A stretch of 64,000 nt of DNA, from positions 942,501-1,006,500 of the forward strand of contig OZ026552.1 in assembly GCA_964020155.1 (NCBI GenBank), read 5' to 3'. Positions 1-11,084 of this stretch are shown here, piece by piece (within the stretch, counting starts at the first letter, position 1; every line of letters begins with the position of its first letter). This DNA comes from Chondrilla cf. caribensis. Taxonomy: Eukaryota; Porifera; Demospongiae; Chondrillida; Chondrillidae. A program made the position numbers and the translations under genes. Under the pieces are notes generated by a model. That model saw only the letters and a program-made list of their open reading frames with translations. It had not been told where the DNA came from and searched no databases.

Positions 1-1007
1 TGATCAGAGATGGAATAAGATGTGTTAACCTAAACGAATGTCCACGTCCACCAGGTGATATCAATATGTGTATTGTATGAGTGTAATTGAAGATAACAAT
101 GCAGATTCTGAATTGTTGTTTATATTGAAAACCACATAAAGATTAATTACATAAAATTCATTGTCTCCTCATAACAGTATGCCCAATCAAGGGTCAGATC
201 TACTATCCTGAATGTGCTCCTTGTGATGGGACTTGTAGGAATCCTAATCCAGTGTGTACTCTGGAATGTAAACCTGGTTGTGCCTGTCCACGAGGTAAAG
301 TGATCAAAAAGGGAAAGAAGTGTGTGAAACCCAAGAAGTGCAAGACACCAGGTAACTTAAAGTGTGGCCCTCTGTCTGAGTATGTTTGTGTGTGTGTTCT
401 TGTAATATATCTGCTGCTGATCCACAACTGTTTCATGGGACTTAATATATAGTCATGGTGCATAATTTTGATAGCCTCTTCGTTCATTGACATATATGTA
501 GAATTTTTATTTATTTCTTATCGAAAATTCTAAAATGCTGCACATCTTGCAAGCAAAGTGGAGTTTTGAGATTACATGTGGTGAAAGTTTACATTTCAAC
601 ATGGTGAATCTTTTGAGACAAATATTATGATACCTTCAACTGTCATCTGCTTCTCTTGAAAGGTTTCAACTGAAGCATGTTCCATATACATGGATGGAAC
701 TTAGTATTTATTTACTCAATGAGTAAAATATAATGTAAATTTAAATATTGAATGTGGACAACTGCTAGTGTTTCACATTCTTCTTTTGACTTTGGATTGC
801 AATTGAATAGACAAAGGCCGGAATATGCAGATGCTGTACCTGCACATTTGTGTGTATGTGTGTGTGTGTTTGTGTGTGTGTGCGTGTGTGTGTCTGTGTT
901 TGTGTGTGTGTGTGCGTGTGTGTGTGTGTGTGTGTTTGTGTTTGTGTGTGTGTGTGTGCGTGTGTGTTTGTGTGTGTGTGTGCGTGTGTGTGTGTCTGTG
1001 TGTGTGC

Positions 1008-1040
<33 letters not shown>

Positions 1041-1194
1041 TGTGTGTGTGTGTGCGTGTGCGTGTGTGTGTGTTTGTGTGTGTGTGTGCGTGTGCGTGTG
1101 TGTGTGTCTGTGTGTGTGCGTGTGTGTGTGTTTGTGTGTGTGTGCGTGCGCGTGTGTGTGTGTGTCTGTGTGTGTGTGTGTGTGTCTGTGTGTG

Positions 1195-1276
<82 letters not shown>

Positions 1277-1326
1277 ATGTGCGTGGCGATGTTACATCTA
1301 CCAAGATTGTTCATCCTCCAGGGTAA
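1..1326 (+). CDS. 3' end of a multi-TIL-domain secreted protein gene (block 1, 5' truncated by window)
   Basis: Visible coding exons are 1–54 (end of a TIL domain, phase-1 donor), 178–351 (complete TIL domain) and a proposed terminal exon at 1322. The complete domain has the ten-cysteine TIL spacing, including ECAPCDGTC and [10 protein letters not shown]. The three residues between Cys5 and Cys6 are T-L-E, so the inferred P1 residue is Leu. The exon has no stop of its own. A donor at 352 (GTAACT, phase 1) can join the acceptor at 1320–1321; the joined codon is Gly followed at once by TAA (1324–1326). The alternative is read-through to a stop at 452, giving a cysteine/valine-rich tail. TIL proteins are typically secreted serine-protease inhibitors; this role is inferred from the family. 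The exon is nearly identical to the last TIL exon of the block 2 gene. Confidence 0.75.
850..1277 (+). repeat. GT microsatellite (compound, with TTTG, TGCG and TCTG variants)
   Basis: About 430 bp of GT dinucleotides with regular interruptions and a pure run near the 3' end. It lies in the proposed last intron of the block 1 TIL gene, ending about 45 bp before the terminal-exon acceptor. Cys/Val and His/Thr open frames across it are artefacts of the dinucleotide. Confidence 0.97.
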
Positions 1327-1520
1327 AGCAAGTGACATCCCGGTTTGTCAACATAGGCACATCCAGAAGCTGATTAATTTAATAGGCCATAAACTCTCTA
1401 TTAGTAAGATAGAATAGAATACAATAGAATTAATGCAAAACTTATATCCTTGACAATATTATCCATTTATTTTTATCATATCTATATGTACTTGAGCTTC
1501 TGATTCAATAATAATTAACT
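1322..1520 (+). other. Proposed terminal (mostly 3' UTR) exon of the block 1 TIL gene
   Basis: A pyrimidine-rich stretch ending CCTCCAG forms a good acceptor at 1320–1321. From a phase-1 donor it adds one Gly codon and then TAA. The same sequence, starting from a CTACCAAGATTG-like motif, recurs once behind the TIL exons of blocks 1 to 7 (1322, 9705, 18724, 35585, 43848, 53799, 59629). The 3' end is not determined; no AATAAA is present here. Confidence 0.5.
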
Positions 1521-2045
1521 GAAGAATTAATCGAATCTTTTGAAACTGAATGTGGCATATCACATAATTATAATGTATAAGTTTACGCATTGAGTAATTC
1601 AGTTTGATGGTGCACATTATGAACAGTCAACATATGTACATTTCCATGAAAGTCATAAATGACGTACATTACAATGCCACTGATCACACAATACATGAAT
1701 GTCATACTTAGCTAGGTACTGCAATGATGGGATATAATAATATAATAGGAAGTAAATTTACCAGCATATATCCCATCATATATAAGTATAAGATGACAAC
1801 AAATTGTGAATGCAACTGAGTTTGTGATGTTGTTAGTTTCTGGGTAACTAGGTCAGAAATGGCAATCAGGATATTTCTACTCACTTGGGGTTCACTTCAT
1901 AAAGCAACTTGTGTAAGCAACTATTAGCACTAATAAGAGTTCCTATGAACAATGGTAAGTTTGGTAAGTTTATGTATCTACACTACAACGTTTCACCTGA
2001 AAGGAAGGATTTAGAGCTATAGACCTATGTAATATATAATAACAA
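1330..2045 (+). other. Block 1 spacer, no gene recognised
   Basis: Non-coding sequence closely matched by about 9715–10440 (block 2) and more loosely by block 3 after 18740, so it belongs to the segmental duplication unit. No coding potential was found. An ATGATGGGATA motif followed by an inverted CCCATCAT lies at about 1726–1780 and recurs in blocks 2 and 3. Confidence 0.6.
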
Positions 2046-3040
2046 TACACTCAACACTGGTGTGTGCACCAGGCCATAACATCCTTCACCTCACAAAGGA
2101 GGAAATGGGTTTCCATTCCAACTTCAAAACCCAACCCACAAACAGTGATGAGGAAAGAGGCATCACCACTGACAGATTCAGTTGTTTGATCCTGGGTTTG
2201 AATTTTAGGGATTGATCCAGTAATAAAGTGAGTTGAGTACACCCACAACACACCCTACAGTCACTTAACACAAATGAACCACGAATAATGTGATGATAAG
2301 TGTTCAGTAGAACTGACCGACTAAGGAACCATTACTAAAGTGGTCCCACTGTTGAGGTGGTCTTTAAGTGATACTGTACTTAGTTTATATAGCACAGCAT
2401 AGTACTGTACTTCGTATATTATATAGTACAGTACCACTTAAAGACCATATAATATGCTGTTGTTCACCTGGTCCATATATTCCAACATTAAACAAATATG
2501 TCACTTCACTGAGAGACAGAGTTTAATACTGTCCATCTGAGGTCTGTATATGATGTTTTATGGCTTCACATGATGTACACTCAACACTGGTGTGCACCAG
2601 GTCATAACATCCTTCACCTCACAAAGGAGGAAATGGGTTTCCATTCCAACTTCAAAACCCAACCCACAAACAGTGATGAGGAAAGAGGCATCACCACTGA
2701 CAGATTCAGTTATTTGATCCTGGGTTCGAATTATAGGGATTGATCCAGTAATAAAGTGAGTTGAGTACACCCACAACACACTCTCCAGTCACTTAACACA
2801 AATAAACCACAAATAATGTGATGTTAAGTGTACAGTAGAACTGACCAACTAAGGAACCATTACTAAAGTGGTGTTATAGTTGAGGTGGTCTTTAAGTGGT
2901 ACTGTACTTAGTATATAATAGCACAGCATAGTACTTGGTATATATAGTACAGTATCACTTAAAGACCATATATGTATGCTGTTGCATTAGGCAAATATGT
3001 ATTGCACTGAGAGACAGAGTTTATTATCATCGATCTGAGG
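2046..3040 (+). repeat. Local tandem duplication (about 520 bp x 2) containing a hairpin
   Basis: 2046–2550 and 2574–3040 are tandem copies. Each starts with a segment of about 190 bp beginning CACTGGTGTG and ending at a donor-like AATAAAGTGAGT. Each then carries an imperfect palindrome (GGTCTTTAAGTG … CACTTAAAGACC) at about 2354–2444 and 2889–2970. Single copies of the unit occur in blocks 2, 3 and 5 (10446, 25262, 44680), so this duplication is specific to block 1. One copy holds a GGTTCGAAT string resembling a tRNA B box, but no A box was seen. Confidence 0.75.
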
Positions 3041-3195
3041 TCTGTTTACAGGTGTGGGTTTAGTGTTGTGTGGTATAGGGAGGTGAACACACACATATCC
3101 CCTGTGTCAACACCATCACACAATAACATACAGTGCATATGTCTGTCGTCGGTTCATCTCAACAACATAACCATGACATTTTGGACAGTAGATGA
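3012..3195 (+). pseudogene. Relic of the membrane-protein gene: ectodomain exon fused to tail by deletion
   Basis: The 5' part matches the ectodomain exon at 25700 (RCGFSVVWYRE is readable). After the equivalent of SAYVF it jumps directly into the cytoplasmic tail of the transmembrane exon (SSPQNKHN-like) and that exon's native stop. The rest of the ectodomain, the intron and the transmembrane segment are deleted. Block 2 (10899–11082) has the same join, so the deletion predates the block duplication. Confidence 0.7.
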
Positions 3196-3199
3196 TAAC

Positions 3200-5160
3200 A
3201 CATTCTGAATCATACAATAGTAATGCATAATAGAATTGTGTGTTGTAGTTTCATGAGGTCATAATTTTGTGTCTTTTATGATTTGGCTCAATTCGCAAAA
3301 ATTCTCTTGAAATCATCACAAGCAAAAATATCAAAACACAGATCACAAAATTAATAATGCAAAATGATTGTTCAAGCGAGATATTGTGAAATGTGTCCGC
3401 TATACAGATACACAACCATTACTGGTTCACACATGTGTGAAGAATCTATCACCAAGTATATACTATGTCAATAGAAATGGTATACAGTCTACAGTATGTG
3501 GACATCAAGGGCACTGGGGAATCGTGGGCACATGCACTGGAACTGCCATTGTTAGTCACTACAATGTCTGTAGCACATCCAGAAGGGTGTACATACATGC
3601 ATAAATATTGGTATTGCTATGTATCATATGGACACTAGGGTTTCTGTGGTGACTGACAGCAAATAATTCTTCCGGACAGTCACCACAAGGTCTGTAGATC
3701 CTTCAAGGTGTACATCTGAGAGTATTGGTGTTACTATGACACTATAGGGAGGCAGTGGATACCAGTATATAACACTAATATATACATACATATTCACCAT
3801 ATATCCACATATCCACTATGTCTGTAGCACCTCCACAAGGGGTACATTGGATTAAAAATATCAAAACATGAATGCAAAATATCAATTACTACGCAAATCA
3901 TTAATTATTACTGTGAAATGATTGTCAGAGTGTGAAATCACCAAATTTTCTTCTGCCAACATTTTCCGCTATACAGTATATATATGTATATATATATATA
4001 TACAGCCATTCCTGATGTTATATGTATGACAAATCTATCACAAAGTAGATTTGTCAATAGAAATGGTTTAGTCATAGTGGTACAGTATACCCAGCATTAG
4101 ACTAATGAGTTGTATGGACCTTAGGAAGGCTTTGGATGGTGATCAGTGATGAAACTGGTATGATCCAGTGTGGATGGGAGGCTTGATGTCTACTTCGCCA
4201 AACGGTAATGGCCTACAGACACCCATTGGAACTTTTACACAATACTGTTAGAGTCTAGTGCAGGCCTCACTTGTGTGATATATTATGTACATTATGACCT
4301 TCATTATAATGCAACATAATCCATTGTACATCACATCACATCATGAGAATCCTCATCTCTCTAACAGGAAATATGTCAATCATGCAGGGAGTCATGGGGT
4401 ATATCAGGTGTATAGTGGAACGATTGCATAACAGATATCCCATGATAAAATCAATCGACAGACTATAATCCAGGTCACAGGTTTGCAGTTAGGAGGATGT
4501 GAGGAATTAATGAATTCCTACTCAATTAGGTTTTCCTGGATGATGTAGCAGAGCTATTGTCTGTTAACACCGTAATGGCGCTATTGCCTGTTAATACAAC
4601 AATAATAATTGCCATAACACTGTGTATGTACGTAAACAATACAAGCTATATACCTACATGCATGCTTACACACTTAGCTTGTAGCGTAAAATGACATAGC
4701 CGAGTACTTCGATTAGCGATTAGCTGCATATTCACCTGCATGACCGGTACGACAGTGAATGGCTTTGAAACAAGGTTTTTCCTCATTTCACAGGTTTTGA
4801 AACCAGCGGTAACGAAATGAACCTTTGGTGAACACTAGGGGCAACTATATGCTTCTTTCTATCAATGTTTCCCTTCCATAACCTTTGAAACACCTCCATA
4901 TTTGGTGCAACAAGGTTTTTGAACCATAAATGCTGTTTTTAGTTGTATGTGACCATTAGATGAAATATTTACATGCAATTTTCCATAAGTATATGCACCA
5001 CTGCATATTGCTCAGGGAGTCTCTCCTTATTTCAAATAAAAAGCTTTCTCTGAGCTATAAAAGTCGATTTTTAATTTCATTGTCGTGCTCGGAAATCAAT
5101 AAAATAGTTAACACGGTCCATTTCCTATACAACAGTACAAATTCAATACATGGTTCCCAC
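3200..5160 (+). other. Block 1 intergenic sequence
   Basis: Mostly non-coding sequence shared with block 2 (about 11085–12765) and in part with blocks 3 to 6. A conserved stretch of about 90 bp at 4140–4230 (GATCAGTGATGAAACT start) has counterparts near 11690, 27640, 38305, 46980 and 54260. A short AT palindrome lies at 3974–4003. I see no gene. Confidence 0.55.
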
Positions 5161-5162
5161 CT

Positions 5163-5445
5163 TCCCTCTCACCTGTCAGTAATATGGACCCTCCCACCTG
5201 TCAGTACAGTGGACCCTCCCACCTGTCAGTACAGTGGACCCTCCCACCTGTCAGTAATATGGACCCTCCCACCTGTCAGTAAAGTGGACTGTCCCACCTG
5301 TCAGTACAATGTACCCTTCTGTCTGTCAGTAATGTGGACCTTCCCACCTATAATATATCAGTGCAGTGGACCCTCCCACCTATCAGTAGAATGGACCTTT
5401 CTGCCTGTCACTACAGTGGACCTTCTCACCTGTCAGTACAGTGAA
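5163..5445 (+). repeat. 25-bp minisatellite array a
   Basis: About 11 degenerate copies of a 25-bp unit containing CCCTCCCACCTGTCAGTA, separated by GTGGA or variants. It ends about 410 bp before the TATA box of the block 2 TIL gene. Frame-rotating open frames run through it but look non-genic. Confidence 0.95.
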
Positions 5446-5667
5446 GTACCTGCAAAGTAGTAGATGGAACAGTGGTAATCACTCACATCCAACTTTGGGA
5501 TATATACCTACCTTTCAAGATGGGTTCCAAAAGTCACTTGGGATAGTTCAATCCAGACTTGGATGTTCTCATCTCAACTCCAGACCTTACCACATCTCGC
5601 ATTCACACTTGCTACTATATTATTATGCTATGCCATGGAAATCCCAATGCACTGCAAGTCACTGGTG

Positions 5668-5764
5668 TGATAATAATATTCATGAGACTACTATGTAATA
5701 ATATTCATGAGACCACTATGTAATAATATTCATGAGACCACTATGTAATAATATTCATGAGACC
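5668..5764 (+). repeat. 25-bp tandem repeat (TAATAATATTCATGAGACC family), about 4 copies
   Basis: Four near-perfect copies of a second, unrelated 25-bp unit. It lies between minisatellite array a and the promoter of the block 2 gene and is seen nowhere else in the window. Confidence 0.9.
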
Positions 5765-5854
5765 ACCACATTTGACATGTTCTGGTAAGTATGTACATTA
5801 CAGATGGATCACATGCTGAGTTTAGGAGTACCAGGTACAACAAAAGGTCAGTGG

Positions 5855-5861
5855 TATAAAA
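5855..5861 (+). promoter_or_regulatory. TATA box of the block 2 TIL gene
   Basis: TATAAAA lies 106 nt before the ATG at 5961. The upstream text (GGAGTACCAGGTACAA at 5826) is a diverged form of the element found before other TIL genes in the cluster. Confidence 0.55.
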
Positions 5862-5960
5862 AACCATGGAATGATCTTAAAATCAGTAAGCCTTGTGGAA
5901 ACGTCCGTAACTGAATCTTTGATTATCAAGGTTGTGACTCCGAACAGATTGTGAGACGAA

Positions 5961-8900
5961 ATGGCCAAAACCTTTCACCTGGTTTTGGTGGCCACTCTGA
6001 GTTGTCTCTCTTTGGTTGCTATTGGACAAGTCGGTGAGCATTTTAAAAATTCAAAATGATATCAAATATAGTACTACTAAATTCTCATTGCAATCTATAC
6101 AATACGGTGTTGTTATTACAGACCCATTGTATATCCTTATTCCAAAGTCGGATATTTGTCGCTGACATTCTGGGGCAGTCTAGCTAGTTACATTACAGGT
6201 TTAACCATCTACCACAAGAATTGGCAGTTTATATACACGTTCCTTAATCCCCCCCCCCCCCACACACACACACATCTGGTGTGTATTATGTATGCTAATA
6301 CTTAGTCTAGTATCTATCGAGTCACTTCACTTTGAGTAGTATTTCTGTTTAATTTCTGCAGTTTGCCCAATTGAGGGTCAGATCTACTATCCTGGGTGTG
6401 CTCCTTGTGATGGGACTTGTGAGAATCCCAATCCAAAGTGTCCAAAAATATGTGAACCTGGTTGTGCCTGTGGAGAAGGACGGGTGATCCTCGATGGAAG
6501 GAAATGTATTAACAAAGATCAGTGTCCCAGACCCGGAGGTGATACACATGTTACATTATGTGTGAAATTAAGTTAGTAAAATTAAATTTAGACTTGAACT
6601 TGGTGGCCACTCTGGTTTGTCTCTGTGGTTGCTGTAGGAGAAACATCTTCTCCAGAGTCACCTACAGTAGGTATAGACATCATGAACTACTATAATGATT
6701 ATGTATCATAGGTGAAAGTTAAGGATTCTGTGTTGTTTCACTACTACTCTTAGACAAATGTGAGTGAAGTGGTAATTTCATTGTCTCCTTATAACAGTAT
6801 GCCCAATCAGGGGTCAGATCTACTATCCTGAATGTGCTCCTTGTGATGGGACTTGTGAGAATCCTAATCCGCCGTGTCCTGCAATATGTAGACGTGGTTG
6901 TGCCTGTCCACGAGGGCAAGTGATCCGAAATCGGATGTGTGTTAACCTAAACGAATGTCCACGTCCACCAGGTGATATCAATATATGTGTATATATGAGT
7001 GTAATGAAGGATAACAATGCAGATTCTGAATTGTTGTTTATATTGAAAACCACATAAAGATTATTCACATGAATTTCATTGTCTCCTCATAACAGTATGC
7101 CCAATCCAGGGTCAGATCTACTATCCTGAATGTGCTCCTTGTGATGGGACTTGTGAGAATCCCAATCCAAAGTGTCCAAAAATATGTAAACCTGGTTGTG
7201 CCTGTCCAGAAGGACAGGTGATCCTGGATGGAAGGAAATGTATTAACAAAGAACAGTGTCCCAGACCCGGAGGTGATACACATGTTACATTATAAGTGAA
7301 ATTAAGTTAGTAAAATTAAATTTAGACTTGAATTTGGTGGCCACTCTGGTTTGTCTCTGTGGTTGCTGTAGGAGAAACATCTTCTCCAGAGTCACCTACA
7401 GTAGGTATAGACATCATGAACTGCTATGATTATGTATTATAGGTGAAAGTTAAGGATTCTGTGTTGTTTCACTACTAATCTTAGACAAATGTGAGTGAAT
7501 TGGTAATTTCATTGTTTCCTCACAACAGTATGCCCAATCAGGGGTCAGATCTACTATCCTGAATGTGCTCCTTGTGATGGGACTTGTGAGAATCCTAATC
7601 CGCCGTGTCCTGCAATATGTAGACGTGGTTGTGCCTGTCCACGAGGGCAAGTGATCCGAAATCGGATGTGTGTTAACCTAAACGAATGTCCACGTCCACC
7701 AGGTGATATCAATATATGTGTATATATGAGTGTAATGAAGGATAACAATGCAGATTCTGAATTGTTGTTTATATTGAAAACCACATAAAGATAATTCACA
7801 TGAATTTCATTGTCTCCTCATGACAGTATGCCCAATCCAGGGTCAGATCTACTATCCTGAATGTGCTCCTTGCGATGGGACTTGTGAGAATCCTAATCCA
7901 AAGTGTCCAAAAATATGTAAACCTGGTTGTGCCTGTCGAGAAGGACAGGTGATCCTGGATGGAAGGAAATGTATTAACAAAGAACAGTGTCCCAGACCCG
8001 GAGGTGATACACATGTTACATTATAAGTGAAATTAAGTTAGTAAAATTAAATTTAGACTTGAACTTGGTGGCCACTCTGGTTTGTCTCTGTGGTTGCTGT
8101 AGGAGAAACATCTTCTCCAGAGTCACCTACAGTAGGTATAGACATCATGAACTACTATAATGATTATGTATCATAGGTGAAAGTTAAGGATTCTGTGTTG
8201 GTTCACTACTACTCTTAGACAAATGTGAGTGAATTGGTAATTTTATTCTCTCCTCATAACAGTATGCCCAATCAAGGGTCAGATCTACTATCCTGAATGT
8301 GCTCCTTGTGATGGGACTTGTGAGAATCCTAATCCGCCGTGTCCTGCAATATGTAGACGTGGTTGTGCCTGTCCACGAGGGCAAGTGATCCGAAATCGGA
8401 TGTGTGTTAACCTAAACGAATGTCCACGTCCACCAGGTGATATCAATATATGTGTATATATGAGTGTAATGAAGGATAACAATGCAGATTCTGAATTGTT
8501 GTTTATATTGAAAACCACATAAAGATAATTCACATGAATTTCATTGTCTCCTCATAACAGTATGCCCAATCCAGGGTCAGATCTACTATCCTGAGTGTGC
8601 TCCTTGTGATGGGACTTGTGAGAATCCCAATCCTCCATGTCCAGAAATATGTAAACCTGGTTGTGCCTGTCCAGAAGGACGGGTGATCCTGGATGGAAGG
8701 AAATGTATTAACAAAGATCAGTGTCCCAGACCCGGAGGTGATACACATGTTACATTATAAGTGAAATTAAGTTAGTAAAATTAAATTTAGACTTGAACTT
8801 GGTGGCCACTCTGGTTTGTCTCTGTGGTTGCTGTAGGAGAAACATCTTCTCCAGAGTCACCTACAGTAGGTATAGACATCATGAACTACTATAATGATTA

Positions 8901-9516
8901 TGTATCATAGGTGAAAGTTAAGGATTCTGTGTTGTTTCACTACTAAACTTAGACAAATGTGAGTGAAGTGGTAATTTCATTGTCTCCTTATAACAGTATG
9001 CCCAATCAAGGGTCAGATCTACTATCCTGAATGTGCTCCTTGTGATGGGACTTGTGAGAATCCTAATCCGAAGTGTCCTGCAATATGTAGACGTGGTTGT
9101 GCCTGTCCACGAGGACAAGTGATCAATAATCGGATGTGTGTTAACCTAACCGACTGTCGACGTCCACCAGGTGATATCAATATATGTGTATTATATGAGT
9201 GTAATTAAAGATAACGATGCAAATTCTGAATTGTTGCTTATATTGAAAACCACATAAAGATTATTCACATGAATTTCATTATCTCCTCATAACAGTATGC
9301 CCAATCAAGGGTCAGATCTACTATCCTGAATGTGCTCCTTGTGATGGGACTTGTAGGAATCCTAATCCTGTGTGTACTCTGGAATGTAAACCTGGTTGTG
9401 CCTGTCCACGAGGTAAAGTGATCAAAAAGGGAAGGAGGTGTGTGAAACCCAAGAAGTGTAAGACACCAGGTAACTTAAAGTGTGGCTCTCTGTCCGATTA
9501 TGTGTGTGTGTGTGTG

Positions 9517-9576
<60 letters not shown>

Positions 9577-9709
9577 TGTTTGTGTGTGCGTGTGTGTGTG
9601 TGCGCGCATGTGTGTGCGCATGTGTGTGCGCGCATGTGTGTGTGTGCGTGTGCGTGTGCGTGTGTGTGGCAATGTTACATCTACCAAGATTGTTTATCCT
9701 CCAGGGTAA
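5961..9709 (+). CDS. Secreted nine-domain TIL protease-inhibitor-like protein (block 2)
   Basis: Exon 1 (5961–6033) encodes a signal peptide (MAKTFHLVLVATLSC start) and leaves phase 1. Nine TIL exons follow: 6362–6538, 6798–6971, 7096–7272, 7529–7702, 7827–8003, 8263–8436, 8561–8737, 8997–9170 and 9296–9469. Each is a multiple of three. A proposed terminal exon at 9705 supplies Gly and TAA (9709), for a total of 552 codons. Each domain has the ten cysteines of the TIL fold. Two exon types alternate: B-type (ending ILDGRKCINK, then QCPRPG) and A-type (RRGCACPRGQ, then RMCVNL). Inferred P1 residues in order are K, A, K, A, K, A, E, A, L. The first domain has CGEG where others have CPEG. Inferred role: a secreted multi-headed serine-protease inhibitor. 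The use of the last donor rather than read-through to 9756 is uncertain. Confidence 0.85.
6241..6273 (+). repeat. Short poly-C then CA tract
   Basis: A run of C followed by CACACA within intron 1 of the block 2 TIL gene. A simple repeat only. Confidence 0.9.
6591..6666 (+). pseudogene. Relic signal-peptide exon, cassette copy 1
   Basis: The intronic text GGTGGCCACTCTGG, then TTTGTCTCTGTGG, TTGCTGT and GAAACATCT follows the signal exon of the block 4–6 genes (VATLICLSVVAV) nearly base for base. It lacks an ATG, has lost a TC so the frame is broken, and the donor is altered. It shows the cassette descends from the 5' end of a stand-alone TIL gene. Confidence 0.75.
7325..7400 (+). pseudogene. 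Relic signal-peptide exon, cassette copy 2
   Basis: The same dead signal-exon sequence, located between TIL exons 7096–7272 and 7529–7702, with the same loss of frame and start codon as copy 1. Confidence 0.75.
8056..8131 (+). pseudogene. Relic signal-peptide exon, cassette copy 3
   Basis: The same dead signal-exon sequence, located between TIL exons 7827–8003 and 8263–8436. Confidence 0.75.
8790..8865 (+). pseudogene. Relic signal-peptide exon, cassette copy 4
   Basis: The same dead signal-exon sequence, located between TIL exons 8561–8737 and 8997–9170. All four relics share the same inactivating changes, so inactivation came before the cassette amplification. Confidence 0.75.
9498..9668 (+). 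repeat. GT microsatellite
   Basis: About 170 bp of GT with GCGC and GCAT variants, in the proposed last intron of the block 2 TIL gene, ending about 36 bp before the acceptor. Confidence 0.97.
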
Positions 9710-9910
9710 AGCAAGTGACATCCTGTTTTATCAACATAGGCACATCCAGAAGCTGATTAATTTGATAGGCCATAAACTCTCTATTAGTAGGATAGAATAG
9801 AATACAATAGAATTAATGCAAAACTTATATCCTGGACAATATTATTCATTTATTTTTATCATATCTATATGTACTTGAGCTTCTGATTCAATAATAATTA
9901 ACTGAAGAAT
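9705..9910 (+). other. Proposed terminal exon of the block 2 TIL gene
   Basis: The acceptor follows a pyrimidine-rich tract ending in CCTCCAG (9698–9704). Entered in phase 1 it gives Gly then TAA. It is nearly identical to 1322 onwards. The 3' end is unknown. Confidence 0.5.
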
Positions 9911-9914
9911 TAAT

Positions 9915-10440
9915 CGAATCTTCTGAAACTGAATGTGGCATATCACATAATTATAATGTATAAGTTTACTCATTGAGTATTTCCGTTTGATGATGCACAT
10001 TATGAACAGTCAACATATGTACATTTCCATGAAAGTCATAAATGACATACATTACAATGCCACTGATCACACAATACATGAATGTCATACTTTGTTAGGT
10101 ACTGCAATGATGGGATATGATAATATAGTAGGAAGCAAATTTGCCAGCATATATCCCATCATAATATATAAATATAAGATAATAACATATTGTGAATACA
10201 ATTGAGTTTGTGATGTTGTTAGTTTGTGGTCCACTGGGTCAGAAATGGCAATCAGGATACTTCTACTCACTTGGGGTTTACTTCATAAAGCAACTTGTGT
10301 AAGCAACTATTAGCACCGATAAAATTCCTATGAACAATAGTAAGTTTATGTATCTACACTTGGGATCTACACTACTACGTTTTGCCTGAAAGAAAAGATT
10401 TACAGGTATAGACCTACGTAATATATAATAACAATACATC
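9915..10440 (+). other. Block 2 spacer, no gene recognised
   Basis: A near-copy of block 1 about 1525–2040, including the ATGATGGGATA / TATCCCATCAT inverted pair. No coding signal was found. Confidence 0.55.
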
Positions 10441-10441
10441 C

Positions 10442-10640
10442 AGCACTGGTGTGCACCAGGTCATAACATCCTTCACCTCACAAAGGAGGAAACGGGTTTC
10501 CATTCCAACTTCAAACCCAACCCACAAACAGTGATGAGGAAAGAGGCATCGCCACTGACAGATCCAGCTGTTTGTTCCTGGGCTAGAATTATAGGGATCG
10601 ATCCAGTAATAAAGTGAGTTGAGTACACCCACAACACGTA
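10442..10640 (+). repeat. Block-associated ~190-bp segment
   Basis: A copy of the segment at 2062 and 2588, with 25262 and 44680 as further copies. It carries an indel that breaks the + frame seen in the 44680 copy. A hairpin related to GGTCTTTAAGTG … CACTTAAAGACC follows at 10742–10833. Confidence 0.65.
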
Positions 10641-10898
10641 CCCTCAGTCACGTAACACAGAAAAAAACACAAATAATGCGAAGATAAGTGTTCAGTAGAA
10701 CTGACCAACTAAGGAACCATTACTAAAGTGGTCCCACTGTTGAGGTGGTCTTTAAGTGGTACTGTACTTAGTATATATAGCACAGCATAGTACTGTGCTT
10801 CGTATATATAGTACATTACCACTTAAAGACCATATAATATGCTGTTGTTCACCTGGCCCATATATTCCAACATTGAACAAATATGTCATTTCACTGAG

Positions 10899-11082
10899 AG
10901 ACAGAGTTTAATACTGTCAATTTGAGGTCTGTTTACAGGTGTGGGTTTAGTGTTGTGTGGTATAGGTGGTGAACACACACATTCCCGAGTCAACAGCAAC
11001 ACACATATAATAACATACAGTGTATATGTCTGTCGTCGGTTCATCTCAGCAACATAACCATGACATTTTGGACAGTAGATGA
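10899..11082 (+). pseudogene. Relic of the membrane-protein gene in block 2
   Basis: The same ectodomain-to-tail deletion join as 3012–3195. It also has an early in-frame stop after SVVWYRW. It is clearly non-functional. Confidence 0.7.
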
Positions 11083-11084
11083 TA

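Larger units (their letters stand above)
6591..9170 (+). repeat. About 731-bp two-exon cassette, tandem array within the TIL gene
   Basis: The unit is: dead signal-peptide exon, A-type TIL exon, intron, B-type TIL exon, intron. B-type exons start at 6362, 7096, 7827 and 8561; A-type exons start at 6798, 7529, 8263 and 8997. The spacing is 731–734 bp and exon and intron are alike, so duplication was recent or the copies are homogenised. The last cassette runs into the terminal TIL exon at 9296. Confidence 0.9.

Noticed and set aside
752..1417. Long Cys/Val- and His/Thr-rich open frames across GT arrays (also 9370–9756, 18211–18780, 37098–37589, 45394–45715)
   Set aside because: They are translations of the dinucleotide repeat in both strands and all frames; composition and lack of conserved flanking codons argue against genes.
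2700..2740. tRNA gene or tRNA-derived SINE suggested by GGTTCGAAT
   Set aside because: Only a B-box-like string; no A box, no cloverleaf and no terminator run in the expected place.
6349..9118. Recurrent antisense frames with a [12 protein letters not shown] motif opposite TIL exons
   Set aside because: They are shadows of the highly conserved sense exons; sense frames have ten cysteines, splice sites and signal peptides.
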